Assembly (NCBI GenBank): GCA_009922585.1
Contig: RFVE01000007.1
Span: 1 to 33,451 of the forward strand
Source of the DNA: Planctomycetia bacterium
Lineage (GTDB): Bacteria > Planctomycetota > Planctomycetia > Pirellulales > UBA1268
Reading direction: 5' to 3'
DNA length: 33,451 nucleotides
A program made the translations under genes and the position numbers. The notes below the pieces were generated by a model. That model did not search any database and had not been told where the DNA came from. It worked only from the letters and a program-made list of their open reading frames with translations. Positions 25,042 to 32,849 of this stretch are shown piece by piece. How positions within the stretch are numbered: the stretch's first letter is position 1; the number at the start of each line of letters is the position of its first letter.

Positions 25042-26319
25042 CTAGAGTTCATCAGCCTCGCAGAGGTGAGGCTCCATGGCCTTTGTGTTCCGCTCGATAG
25101 CCAGCACTACGGTCTGACGCTCAAGGCCAGACGCCGATTGGGCTCTGATAGGAATAACCTGGCGTTTGTTTGGCATCTCCACTCGCACTCGAAAGCCACC
25201 GTCGGCCTCGACATCGACCGGTTCGCCCTGAATCGTCAGGTAGGCACCCTTTTCGGTGATGCCATAGACGATCATTTCTGCCTCTACTTCAAGCGGGAAA
25301 CCAAGCGCTTCACCCTGCTCAAGTCCCTCACTGAGACCTGATTGATTTTTTGAGTCGGGCGGGCCGAGCGGTCGTTGGAGCCGCTCCTCGAACAACTCCT
25401 GAAGTTCTTGGGGGTGATCCTCCGGTGAGAATCCACCGCTCATTGCGTAAATCTTGTCACAGTTTGTGGCAATATCGCCCCAGTGGGCATCGAGAGTATC
25501 TGCCTGTGATCCCATTCCGACATTGACGACGTTGCTTCGGCAAATGCTGTGAAAATCGCCGTGTCGGGAGCGGTAGCCCAGTTCAACCCGGCAACGCAGT
25601 GGATTTCGAACGTCGATGTACCAGTTTTTCACTCCGCCGTGAATCTCGATGTCCCGGACTACCCGCTCTGACGGAGAACCCGCCGCGCCACTGACAACTT
25701 CCAGCAGCCGCAGCACCGGCTTTGCCGCGTGCCATTCCTGCCCCATCGCAGCCTCGACCCGCCGGACGCTTGGTTGGGTCACTTCCCAAAAGGCGTGCAG
25801 CCAGTGTGGACCGCGGACCATCAAGACGGCTCGATCGCGGAGTTTGGCCCGCCTACGGCTTGGCTCGGGGCGGCTGACCAGACTCTTTTCCCGGGCAAGA
25901 CGGTCCTGGGCAGCGCGAATACGTTCGCTGATGACGGCCCGGCGGCGAGTGATCGCGGCTTGGCGAGAAGACTCGTTTCGGCTTCTGCTGCCGGTCGAGC
26001 GGCGGCCTGGAAGGGCCTTCGCGCCGCCTGTTGGTAAGACCGGCCTGCTTCGCTTTGGTGCGTGCCCTGCCTTTAGAGCGGTCGATGACCGACTCTTGCT
26101 CGTGACACGGGTCTGACCTTTTTTTGCGCCAGCGGCAGCCCGAGCGGCGACGATTCCACTGCTGGTGGCCGCAGCGGACGGTCTGCCAGCCTTCGCCTTT
26201 CGCACAAGTGCTTGAATGAGTTGATCTTTTCGCATCGCATGCCAGCCAGGCACGCCCTGCTGCTTGGCCAGCTTTGCCAAATCGCGAACCGGCTTCTCCC
26301 GGAGAGTCGCGGTCGTCAT
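25042..26319 (-). CDS. DUF4912 protein with N-terminal Rho_N-like domain
   Basis: 425 aa. The ATG at 26319 is chosen because AAGGGAG lies about nine bases ahead and it starts directly with the Rho_N/SAP-like domain (VRDLAKLAKQQGVPGWHAMR, then KDQLIQALV, about 8-40). A very basic, low-complexity linker follows (about 42-150, rich in Arg, Ser, Ala, Lys). Then comes the DUF4912 domain with DRAVLMVRGPHWLHAFWEVT, VLRLLEV, VRDIEIHGGVKNWYIDV and NCDKIYAMSGGFS (about 160-310). A C-terminal beta-rich segment ends VVLAIERNTKAMEPHL. Rho_N-type domains bind nucleic acid, and the linker is positively charged, so a nucleic-acid-associated role is likely. DUF4912 itself has no established function that I know of. 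It is downstream of the alpha-CTD gene on the same strand, with a gap of 336 bp. Confidence 0.85.
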   Translation of the reverse strand: MTTATLREKPVRDLAKLAKQQGVPGWHAMRKDQLIQALVRKAKAGRPSAAATSSGIVAARAAAGAKKGQTRVTSKSRSSTALKAGHAPKRSRPVLPTGGAKALPGRRSTGSRSRNESSRQAAITRRRAVISERIRAAQDRLAREKSLVSRPEPSRRRAKLRDRAVLMVRGPHWLHAFWEVTQPSVRRVEAAMGQEWHAAKPVLRLLEVVSGAAGSPSERVVRDIEIHGGVKNWYIDVRNPLRCRVELGYRSRHGDFHSICRSNVVNVGMGSQADTLDAHWGDIATNCDKIYAMSGGFSPEDHPQELQELFEERLQRPLGPPDSKNQSGLSEGLEQGEALGFPLEVEAEMIVYGITEKGAYLTIQGEPVDVEADGGFRVRVEMPNKRQVIPIRAQSASGLERQTVVLAIERNTKAMEPHLCEADEL

Positions 26320-26655
26320 CGGGCTCACTCCCTTCCCTGACCCCACGAGGGGGTACCTCTACGCAAAATGTCGACCGATGCTTCAGCATCAGCGATCAAA
26401 TCACGCTAACGAAAAAGGGTTGTGAAAGCAAATTGCCGCACGCAATGAGTGGATTCTTTCATTCATTCGCCTATTACTGGGAAAAAGATTGGCGCAAATG
26501 AACGAATTCAATCATTCAGCCGCATGGCAGGCGCAGCTGGGTCGTTTCTCTTGCTTTTCACGAGCAGCCGCCGATGGGCCCAACCTCTGCCCGAAATGCC
26601 ACGCTGCAGCCGATTTTCCGATGGAACGCGGCATTGTCTCACCGCTGCCTGCAGC
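26320..26655. other. upstream region of the DUF4912 gene
   Basis: This 336-bp gap between two minus-strand genes has no credible gene. It is more AT-rich than its surroundings between about 26390 and 26520, as a promoter region would be. A small perfect hairpin, GATGCT-TC-AGCATC, lies at 26377-26390, and ACCCC/GGGGT can pair around 26338-26352 just ahead of the ribosome binding site. I could not define promoter boxes with confidence. Confidence 0.4.
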
Positions 26656-28020
26656 TCATTCGCCTCGGAGTTTGAGGCCTCGCTCGGCGAGGCGTTCCCG
26701 CACCTCGTTCAGGCTGGTGACACCGAAGTTTTTGCATTCCATCAGGTCTTCGCCGGTTCGCCGCACCAGTTCACCGATTGTGGTGATCCCAAGTTTGGTG
26801 GTGCACTTGCGAGCTCGTACGGAAAGATTGAGTTCTGTGACTGGGAGGCCGTGAATCTCGGTCTCTTCTTCGATTGGTTCAGCAAAAGCCTGCTGTGGTT
26901 CGATTGCGGTTGTTGGTTCCGCGAATTGGCCAAGGCTCAACCCCTTGCTCGCAAGCATCTCCTTGATCTCAACAAGGCTCGTCTCGCCAAAGTTCTTGCT
27001 GGCAAGCACTTCTGCTTCGCTGGTTCGAGCGAGATCGCCGAGCGTCTGGATGCCCATTTTGGCCAGACAGTTGCGACTGCGGACAGAGAGCTCGAAGTCA
27101 CTGACCGGCAGTACCATGATCTGTTCCAGCCGATCCCGCTGACGCTGCTCCTGTTCGTCAAGCAGCCTGTCGCCGGAGGCGGTCGAGTCTTTCATGAAGA
27201 GCCGAGCTCGGGCGACAGCCTCATCACGGCCCGGGGCATCAAGGGGCAGGCCGTCGAGAATCCTTCGGTAACAATCTTGAGCCTTCGAAAACTCGTCACG
27301 ATCCTCGTAAAGAAGCCCAAGATTGATCAATGCTCCGACCGTTGCAGGATACCTTTGCAATGACCGCTGGTAGCATTCGATCGCCTCGTCGTCGTTCCCC
27401 ATTCTGTCGTGGAGCACGCCGAGGCAGAAAAGCGCCAGTGGTTCTCCCGGATCGACTGCAACAGCTTTTTCAAGCACTGCGAACACCGTTTCGACTGGGC
27501 TGCCCGATTCGACCCCAACGGCTCCACGGGCAGCAAGCAGTTCTGCTGAATCAGTTTCTTCACTGCCTGCGGCGTCAAGCACTTCGGCTGCCGCCTCCAA
27601 TTGGCCGGCCGCACGCAGCGTGTTGGCAATCGCGGCCGTGCAGGCTGCCGCCGGATAGCCAGCAGAACGGGCCGCCTCAAAGGATGCCCGGGCCTCAGCG
27701 CTGCTGCCCAGCGCAGCCTGCGCGAGGCCGAGAGCAAACAGCGACAGCGCCGAGCCGTCGCCCGACTTCAGGGCAGCCGCTGCCTCGCTGCTTCGGCCGA
27801 GCAGATAGAGACCGACACCCAGCCTGACCGACGCAGCTGGGCTGCGTTCAGCCGACGACTGAAGATCTTGGACCGTCAGCCTCAGTTCCCGATGGGTTGT
27901 CGGGCTTGTCCCGAGCGAGTCAGCGATAGCCCGAACGTCATCGGGTCCGAATGGCCCACTGGCGGCGAGCAGTTCGCGTACATCAATGGTGGCTGGAGGG
28001 GAGGAGGCTGAAGCTTGCAT
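26656..28020 (-). CDS. TPR protein with two RNA polymerase alpha-CTD-like domains
   Basis: 454 aa. The N-terminal 270 residues are TPR-like helical repeats (for example LALFCLGVLHDRMGNDDEAI and GALINLGLLYEDRDEFSKAQ, about 185-245). Two copies of the alpha C-terminal domain follow: copy 1 at about 303-367 (VSDFELSVRSRNCLAKMGIQ, NFGETSLVEIKEML) and copy 2 at about 391-454 (VTELNLSVRARKCTTKLGIT, NFGVTSLNEVRERL). In E. coli alpha-CTD, Arg265 and Asn268 of LTVRSANCL contact UP-element DNA. Copy 1 keeps both; copy 2 keeps the Arg but has Lys for the Asn. The rest of alpha (assembly domain) is absent, so this is not RpoA. It could bind DNA, sigma or activators, with TPRs docking a partner. AAAGG lies about ten bases ahead of the ATG at 28020. 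tRNA-Thr is 96 bp upstream on the same strand. Confidence 0.88.
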   Translation of the reverse strand: MQASASSPPATIDVRELLAASGPFGPDDVRAIADSLGTSPTTHRELRLTVQDLQSSAERSPAASVRLGVGLYLLGRSSEAAAALKSGDGSALSLFALGLAQAALGSSAEARASFEAARSAGYPAAACTAAIANTLRAAGQLEAAAEVLDAAGSEETDSAELLAARGAVGVESGSPVETVFAVLEKAVAVDPGEPLALFCLGVLHDRMGNDDEAIECYQRSLQRYPATVGALINLGLLYEDRDEFSKAQDCYRRILDGLPLDAPGRDEAVARARLFMKDSTASGDRLLDEQEQRQRDRLEQIMVLPVSDFELSVRSRNCLAKMGIQTLGDLARTSEAEVLASKNFGETSLVEIKEMLASKGLSLGQFAEPTTAIEPQQAFAEPIEEETEIHGLPVTELNLSVRARKCTTKLGITTIGELVRRTGEDLMECKNFGVTSLNEVRERLAERGLKLRGE

Positions 28021-28116
28021 CTGGATTGGTTACCTTTCGACGGTGGGGCACCACTATTCGCAGCAGAAAACAGAGGCCGATCACGGAGGACGACCGCAGC
28101 CCGGGGATCGGGCGGA

Positions 28117-28190
28117 AGCCAGCGGTGGGAATCGAACCCACAACCCCCGCATTACGAATGCGGTGCTCTGCCAATTGAAGCTACGCTGGC
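28117..28190 (-). tRNA. tRNA-Thr (anticodon CGT)
   Basis: 74 nt on the minus strand, read from 28190 to 28117. Acceptor stem GCCAGCG/CGCTGGC, D arm GCTT...GAGC, anticodon stem CCGCA/TGCGG with loop TTCGTAA (anticodon CGT, reads ACG), five-base variable loop, and T arm GTGGG-TTCGATT-CCCAC. All stems pair fully. The 3' CCA is not encoded (TCC follows the discriminator T), so it must be added by nucleotidyltransferase. Confidence 0.95.
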
Positions 28191-28311
28191 GGTCGGACAC
28201 GAGGGGAGAGTCCGCCGCGGCCGGACTCCGCAGAGTAGCGCAGAGCCGCTGGGCTAGTCAAGGGGCTGCCTTCCGAAATGTCCCTGTTGCGAGGGGTGGG
28301 GCCAACACGAA

Positions 28312-28412
28312 AAAAAGTGGGGTCTCGACTCGGCAGGAGCGTCCTGCCATGGTCAAGCGGATCAGGGGCAAGGCGACCGCTCGACCGAAAGAAGTCGAAG
28401 ACCCCACTTTTT
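28312..28412. other. structured three-way-junction element, possible ncRNA, terminator or palindromic mobile repeat
   Basis: A long outer stem pairs 28312-28330 with 28393-28412 (19 pairs, one bulged A at 28398; core AAAAAGTGGGGTCT with AGACCCCACTTTTT). Inside it are two further hairpins: 28332-28338 with 28342-28348 (GGCAGGA/TCCTGCC, loop GCG) and 28351-28360 with 28377-28386 (nine of ten pairs). On the minus strand the outer stem is followed by seven T residues, so it could end transcription in that direction. The compact multi-branched fold fits a small RNA or a REP/MITE-like element moved in trans. It lies in the gap between tRNA-Thr and kdsA with no coding sequence. The remainder of that gap (28413-28726) has only a six-pair hairpin, CGCAGC/GCTGCG, at 28648-28664. 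Confidence 0.6.
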
Positions 28413-28726
28413 CATGGTGTGGGTGACAGGAACCGGAAATCCCTGTCAGCTCAACACGAGTTGCACTCGCCGTGCCAAACCGCCAGCCTGCAAAAAAAGA
28501 AGCTGTCGAATTGGAAAAACGGCGATAATGTCCCTTGAAACGGCGAGGTTCATGGATTGGCCGCTGAGGCGATGGCCATGGGCATCTGTCGCAAAGTGAA
28601 AATCTGTATTGGCACGCAGCGATTTAGCCGCATCAAAATGCCCCGATCGCAGCAAAATGCTGCGGTGGCCTTCTGGGGGCCGCCAACATCGCTGTCGCCC
28701 GCAACCTGCTCTGGAGACGCCCTTCG

Positions 28727-29554
28727 ATGAACCCGCAACTGCCCGCTCAGATTGGGAACTATCGCTGTGGTCCGGGGCAGCCACTTCTTCTGATTGCCGG
28801 GCCCTGTGTCATCGAGTCCGCCGATCTTTGCCTGCGGATAGCCCAACAGCTTGCCGAGATTGGCCGTGACCTGGGAATTCAGGTTGTCTTCAAGGCATCG
28901 TTCGACAAGGCGAACCGGACTGCCGCGGCATCGTTTCGCGGAGTGGGAATCGAGGAGGGGCTGGCCATTCTTGACCGTGTCCGTGGGGCCACTGGTCTGC
29001 CGGTCACCACCGACATTCACCTGCCTGAGCAGGCGGCCCCAGTAGGCGGCGTTTGCGAGCTGCTGCAGATCCCGGCCTTTCTTTGCCGGCAGACCGACCT
29101 GTTGCTGGCGGCAGCCGAAACCGGGCGGGCCGTCAACGTCAAGAAAGGCCAGTTTATGGCCCCCGGCGACATGCGGCACGCCGTCGCCAAACTGCTTGCC
29201 GGAGGCTGCCAGAACATAATGCTTTGCGAACGTGGCACCTTTTTCGGATACGGCCGGCTGGTCAACGATTTTGCTGGGCTGATCACCATGCGTTCATTGG
29301 GGGTGCCGGTGATTTTCGACGCCACGCACTCCGTCCAGCGGCCAGCCAGCCAGGGAGATGCAACGGGAGGTGACCGGTCGCTGGTCGAGCCGCTGGCCCG
29401 AGCAGCCGCCGCTGTCGGGATTGACGGTATCTTTTTCGAGACCCACCCAGACCCCAGCAGCAGCCCGAGTGACGGACCAAATATGGTACCGTTGGCCGAG
29501 TTGCGGGGAGTTGTTGAGCGTGTGCTGCAGATTCACCAGCTTCATGGTGCGTGA
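28727..29554 (+). CDS. kdsA: 3-deoxy-8-phosphooctulonate (KDO-8-P) synthase
   Basis: 275 aa. Condenses PEP and arabinose-5-phosphate to KDO-8-phosphate for the LPS inner core. Key segments: [11 protein letters not shown] (21-31), [10 protein letters not shown], the [12 protein letters not shown] and [11 protein letters not shown] blocks, [38 protein letters not shown]. Cys27 in AGPC is the metal ligand of the metal-dependent (class II) enzymes, where class I has Asn; the His, Glu and Asp partners are present in [14 protein letters not shown] and SDG. GGAG lies about ten bases before the ATG at 28727. The presence of kdsA argues for an LPS-bearing outer membrane. The stop TGA shares its last base with the ATG of the next gene (TGATG). 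Confidence 0.95.
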   Translation: MNPQLPAQIGNYRCGPGQPLLLIAGPCVIESADLCLRIAQQLAEIGRDLGIQVVFKASFDKANRTAAASFRGVGIEEGLAILDRVRGATGLPVTTDIHLPEQAAPVGGVCELLQIPAFLCRQTDLLLAAAETGRAVNVKKGQFMAPGDMRHAVAKLLAGGCQNIMLCERGTFFGYGRLVNDFAGLITMRSLGVPVIFDATHSVQRPASQGDATGGDRSLVEPLARAAAAVGIDGIFFETHPDPSSSPSDGPNMVPLAELRGVVERVLQIHQLHGA

Positions 29555-31212
29555 TGGGTGAAATCGGAATGATTATGCGAAAAGCCTTGAAACAGCGGTT
29601 GTTTGCGGCCTTCGCTTCTTGCCTGCTGCTGGCGGCTGGCTGCCAAGAGCAGCCTCCAGCGCCGCCTGCCCAAGTCAGAATTGTGCCGCAGATATCCCGT
29701 GAGGTTCGCGGCAAACTGCTCGACGGCGCGATGGCTGTGCTTGGCCGGCTGGAACAGTACGAAGAAGCCTCCGCCTCGGCGCAGGTTTTTGATCGTCTCA
29801 ATCAGTGGATTCATGCCGATCCGGTCGGGGATGAGGCGGCCAGCGTTGGCTGGCAGATCGACCCGCTGGTCGAGACCCTGCCCGCTGAACTGCAAGAGCT
29901 CTGTCCCGCTGAGCAGCTTGGCAGTGCGGTTTTTGACGTTGCGCACGATGTCACTGCCCTGCGGGACTGCCGCTGGTTGGCCGACATTGCCAAGACCGCC
30001 CGCGGTGAGGCGCTTGATGATCTTGATATCGCAGTGGCGTTGTTTCGCTGGACAGTGCGATCGCTCGCTATCGAAAGTGACCCTCCGCTTGCCGCGGGCC
30101 CATCCAGTAGCGGGCAGCGGTGGTTTCAACGCGGTGAAATTCTGCTCGCTGGCCGCGGAAGTCCTGCGCAGCGGAGTTGGATATTTCTTGAACTGGTGCG
30201 TCAGGCGGGCTTGAAGGGTGTGATGCTGGCCACAGCAGATTCTGCCGGTGGATTGCGGCCCTGGATTCCTGCGGTCATCTCGGGCGGCGAGGCCTATCTC
30301 TTCGAGCCGACCTACGGGATGCCGATTCCTCGTGCTGATGGCAGTGGGGTGGCCACTGCCCGGGAGGCAGCAGCCAATCCTGCGGTACTCGACCAGCTTG
30401 ACGTTGATGGCCGCGACTATCCGCTATCAGCCAGTGACATGCTCGATCTTGCTGTTCTCGTCTGTGCCGATCCTGAATCGCTCTCCCGGCGGATGGCTTT
30501 GGTCGAGCGGAGTCTGCTCGGCGGTTCCTCAGTTCGTCTGGCCGTTGACGCAACTGCGGTGGCGGAGGCTGCGGTTAATGCCCTGCCCCGGCAGACTGAT
30601 CAAACACCGCAGCGGGCCATTTGGTCTTTTCCGTTTGAAGTTCGCCGCCGCCGCTCGGCTGCCAACCCCGAGACTGCCAGGGCGATCGCCCGGGAACTGG
30701 GTGTGATGACCGTCGCCCTCGAGCAGGCTGCCACTGGGCCTGACCGGCGGTCGGGTGGCCGGATCATCCGTCCCCTCTACGCTGGCAGACTGCGGGAGTT
30801 TCGGGGAGAGTTCACCGGTCCCGAAGGGGCGAAGAAGGCCTACCTGATGGCCCGGCCGACTACGAAAATGATTGGCGAAATGGTGCAGCGGGTTCCCGAA
30901 CCGCAGCGGGAGCCGGTTCGTCGGCTCTATGAACAAATGAAGGAAGACGCCACGTACTGGCTGGGACTGGTCACGCTGGCCGAGCAGGATTACGCGACCG
31001 CCAGCGACTACCTGGGCCGGATGACCCTTGAGGCCTCCCCCGATGGTCGCTGGGCTGCGGCCGCTCGGCTTACCCTGGCAGAAGCGAAATTGGCCCTCGG
31101 AGAGACTGAGGAAGCGATTGCACTGTTGCGGCAAGACCGGTCCCCACAGCGGTTTGGTAGCCGGATTCGGGCCGATGAGTTGGAAGCTACCGTGATTGCC
31201 CCAACTGAATGA
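29554..31212 (+). CDS. lipoprotein with transglutaminase-like and TPR-like regions
   Basis: 552 aa if started at the ATG at 29554, which overlaps the kdsA stop; ATGs at 29569 (GGTGA seven bases ahead) and 29575 are good alternatives that trim the leader. The N-terminus is a lipoprotein signal with the lipobox LLAAGC, Cys at residue 30. The middle (about 160-260) resembles a transglutaminase-like fold, with SPAQRSWIFLELVRQAGLKG and YLFEPTYGMPIP, but a Ser or Arg stands where the catalytic Cys would be, so it is probably non-enzymatic. The C-terminal 120 residues are helical and TPR-like (YWLGLVTLAEQDYATASDYL). Coupling to kdsA suggests an envelope role. Specific function unknown. Confidence 0.75.
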   Translation: MGEIGMIMRKALKQRLFAAFASCLLLAAGCQEQPPAPPAQVRIVPQISREVRGKLLDGAMAVLGRLEQYEEASASAQVFDRLNQWIHADPVGDEAASVGWQIDPLVETLPAELQELCPAEQLGSAVFDVAHDVTALRDCRWLADIAKTARGEALDDLDIAVALFRWTVRSLAIESDPPLAAGPSSSGQRWFQRGEILLAGRGSPAQRSWIFLELVRQAGLKGVMLATADSAGGLRPWIPAVISGGEAYLFEPTYGMPIPRADGSGVATAREAAANPAVLDQLDVDGRDYPLSASDMLDLAVLVCADPESLSRRMALVERSLLGGSSVRLAVDATAVAEAAVNALPRQTDQTPQRAIWSFPFEVRRRRSAANPETARAIARELGVMTVALEQAATGPDRRSGGRIIRPLYAGRLREFRGEFTGPEGAKKAYLMARPTTKMIGEMVQRVPEPQREPVRRLYEQMKEDATYWLGLVTLAEQDYATASDYLGRMTLEASPDGRWAAAARLTLAEAKLALGETEEAIALLRQDRSPQRFGSRIRADELEATVIAPTE

Positions 31213-31226
31213 TCCTGTGATGCCAA

Positions 31227-31255
31227 TTGCCGGCGGGGGCGGCGGTCTGTACGAT
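31227..31255 (+). promoter_or_regulatory. possible sigma-70 promoter for rpmE
   Basis: TTGCCG (31227-31232) and TACGAT (31250-31255) are separated by exactly 17 bases and each match the housekeeping consensus at four of six positions. The site is 110 bp upstream of the rpmE start, past the end of the lipoprotein gene. Found by eye, so tentative. Confidence 0.35.
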
Positions 31256-31365
31256 ACTGGGTGTGCCGAGAAGGGATCTACGAACGTCCGCCATGGCGAT
31301 GTGCCGCTTCGGCTGATTCCCCAATTACCACCGACCATTAAAAATCAGGCAGGGCAAGCAGGACG

Positions 31366-31626
31366 ATGAAAGAAGGCATTCACCCGAAGTACATCGAAGC
31401 CGTTGTGAAATGTGGCTGTGGCAACAGCTTCACCACCCGGAGTACGGTGCCGGAGATCAAGCTCGACATCTGTAACATGTGTCATCCATTCTTCACCGGG
31501 AAGCTGAAGTTTGTTGACACGGCTGGCCGGATCGAGAAGTTCAAGTCCAAGTTTGGATCGAGTGGCTATGCCAGCCTTAAGAAGGGCAAGAAGGCAGCTA
31601 AGCCAGCTGAGGCTCCTGCGGGCTGA
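31366..31626 (+). CDS. rpmE: 50S ribosomal protein L31
   Basis: 86 aa. The four zinc-binding cysteines (C16, C18, C36, C39 in KCGCGN and [12 protein letters not shown]) mark the C+ (zinc-containing) form. MKEGIHPKY at the N-terminus and [11 protein letters not shown] near residue 55 are typical. A Lys/Ala-rich tail of about 15 residues extends beyond the usual end. AGGA lies a few bases ahead of the ATG. It heads the rpmE-prfA-prmC cluster found in many bacteria. Confidence 0.95.
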   Translation: MKEGIHPKYIEAVVKCGCGNSFTTRSTVPEIKLDICNMCHPFFTGKLKFVDTAGRIEKFKSKFGSSGYASLKKGKKAAKPAEAPAG

Positions 31627-31778
31627 TTCGGGTTGTCTGTCGGCTGAGACAACCGCTTGTCGGATCGTCAGCGGACGGCCCTCCCCGCCCGGTGGTGCAG
31701 CCGGACAGAGCAGATGTGACTGCCCGGGAGACCGACTACGAGACCGCGGCGAAGGATCGCGCTGCCGCCGGAGAGGTG

Positions 31779-32579
31779 ATGCGAGAAGAACTCGATAGCA
31801 AGCTCGCACGGTTCGAGGAACTTGAGCAGCAACTTGCTGATCCGGCTGTGCAGGCCGATTCGCAGCGGATGTCGGCGGTGGCCCGCGAGCATGGCAGCCT
31901 TGCTCGAATGGCTCGTCGCTACCGTGACTTTCTGACAGTCGAACGGGAAATTGCCGAGCACGCAGAGATGGCTGCTGGCGACGATGCCGACCTACGGGAG
32001 TTGGCTGAGGCGGAACTGCCGGAACTTCGCAGCCGTCGGGATTCGGAGTGGGACGCTCTGCTTGATGCCTGTCTTGAGGACCCGGATGCCGACCGCTCGC
32101 GGTGCATCATGGAACTCCGTGCTGGCACCGGTGGTGACGAGGCGGCCCTGTTCGTCCGTGATCTGTTCGAGATGTATCGCCGCTATGCCGCAGAGATCGG
32201 CTGGGATATTGAGGTGATGGACGCCAATCCGACTGAACTTGGTGGTTTCAAAGAGTTGGTGATTGCGGTTTCAGGGGGAGACGTTTTTCGGCGGCTACAA
32301 TATGAAAGTGGTGGGCATCGCGTGCAGCGGGTGCCTGACACCGAGGCCAAGGGGAGGGTACACACTTCGGCAGCCACCGTGGCGGTACTGCCGGAGCCGG
32401 AGGATGTTGAGGTCACCATCTCACCGGATGAATACCGGAAGGATCTGTTCTGTGCCAGCGGCCCCGGGGGGCAGCACGTGAACAAGACCACCTCGGCTGT
32501 TCGGCTCACCCATCTCGAGACCGGCATCGTGGTGCAGTGCCAGGATGAGAAAAGTCAACACACGGCAGCGACAGATTGA
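31779..32579 (+). CDS. prfA: peptide chain release factor 1, 5' part, frame-disrupted
   Basis: The ATG at 31779 ([19 protein letters not shown]) has GGAG five bases ahead and matches known RF1 starts. The sequence follows RF1 through [32 protein letters not shown]-like [15 protein letters not shown], and the catalytic GGQ in [11 protein letters not shown], up to QCQDEKSQH (residue 261). It then leaves the frame and stops at 32579. The rest of RF1 continues in the +2 frame from about 32563. Compared with E. coli RF1, about 15 residues (the KNKAKAL...VL...R helix) are missing at the join, consistent with loss of about 44 bases. RF1 is essential for UAA and UAG termination, so a true null is unlikely unless another copy exists; an assembly error is the simplest explanation. 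Confidence 0.9.
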   Translation: MREELDSKLARFEELEQQLADPAVQADSQRMSAVAREHGSLARMARRYRDFLTVEREIAEHAEMAAGDDADLRELAEAELPELRSRRDSEWDALLDACLEDPDADRSRCIMELRAGTGGDEAALFVRDLFEMYRRYAAEIGWDIEVMDANPTELGGFKELVIAVSGGDVFRRLQYESGGHRVQRVPDTEAKGRVHTSAATVAVLPEPEDVEVTISPDEYRKDLFCASGPGGQHVNKTTSAVRLTHLETGIVVQCQDEKSQHTAATD

Positions 32580-32799
32580 ACATGACAAGCGGGCCAGCGA
32601 ACGTCGTGGGCTGGTTGGCTCGGGGGACCGCAGCCAGCGGATTCGAACCTATAACTTCCCCCAAAATCGGCTCAGCGACCATCGGCTGAACCAGAACTTC
32701 AACCTCGATCAGATTCTCGCTGGTCGGCTTGGAATGGTGCTCGACGCCATGGAGGAACGGGTGCGGCAGGAGCGGCGGGGCGGGCTCGTCGCAGGCTGA
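32563..32799 (+). pseudogene. prfA: prfA, 3' part in shifted frame
   Basis: 78 codons that encode the C-terminal part of RF1: an arginine-rich helix [15 protein letters not shown], the signature [25 protein letters not shown] and [16 protein letters not shown]. This part has no start of its own and belongs to the gene that begins at 31779. Together the two parts give about 339 residues against 355-360 in the family. Confidence 0.9.
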
Positions 32800-32849
32800 A
32801 CCTGCCACCCACTGGCCCGTCGTGGGGCTGTTACGGAGGTCTCGCACCA

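Noticed and set aside
28524-28529. GATAAT as a -10 box for kdsA
   Set aside because: No acceptable -35 element lies 16-18 bases upstream, and the site is about 200 bp from the start codon.
32545-32799. Separate small gene after prfA starting at the ATG at 32545
   Set aside because: Its residues are the C-terminal part of RF1 ([15 protein letters not shown]), so it is a fragment of prfA and not an independent gene.
31779-32799. Programmed frameshift in prfA, as known in RF2
   Set aside because: The RF2 shift occurs early at a UGA with a slippery codon and no residues are missing. Here about 15 conserved residues are absent and no slippery site is seen.
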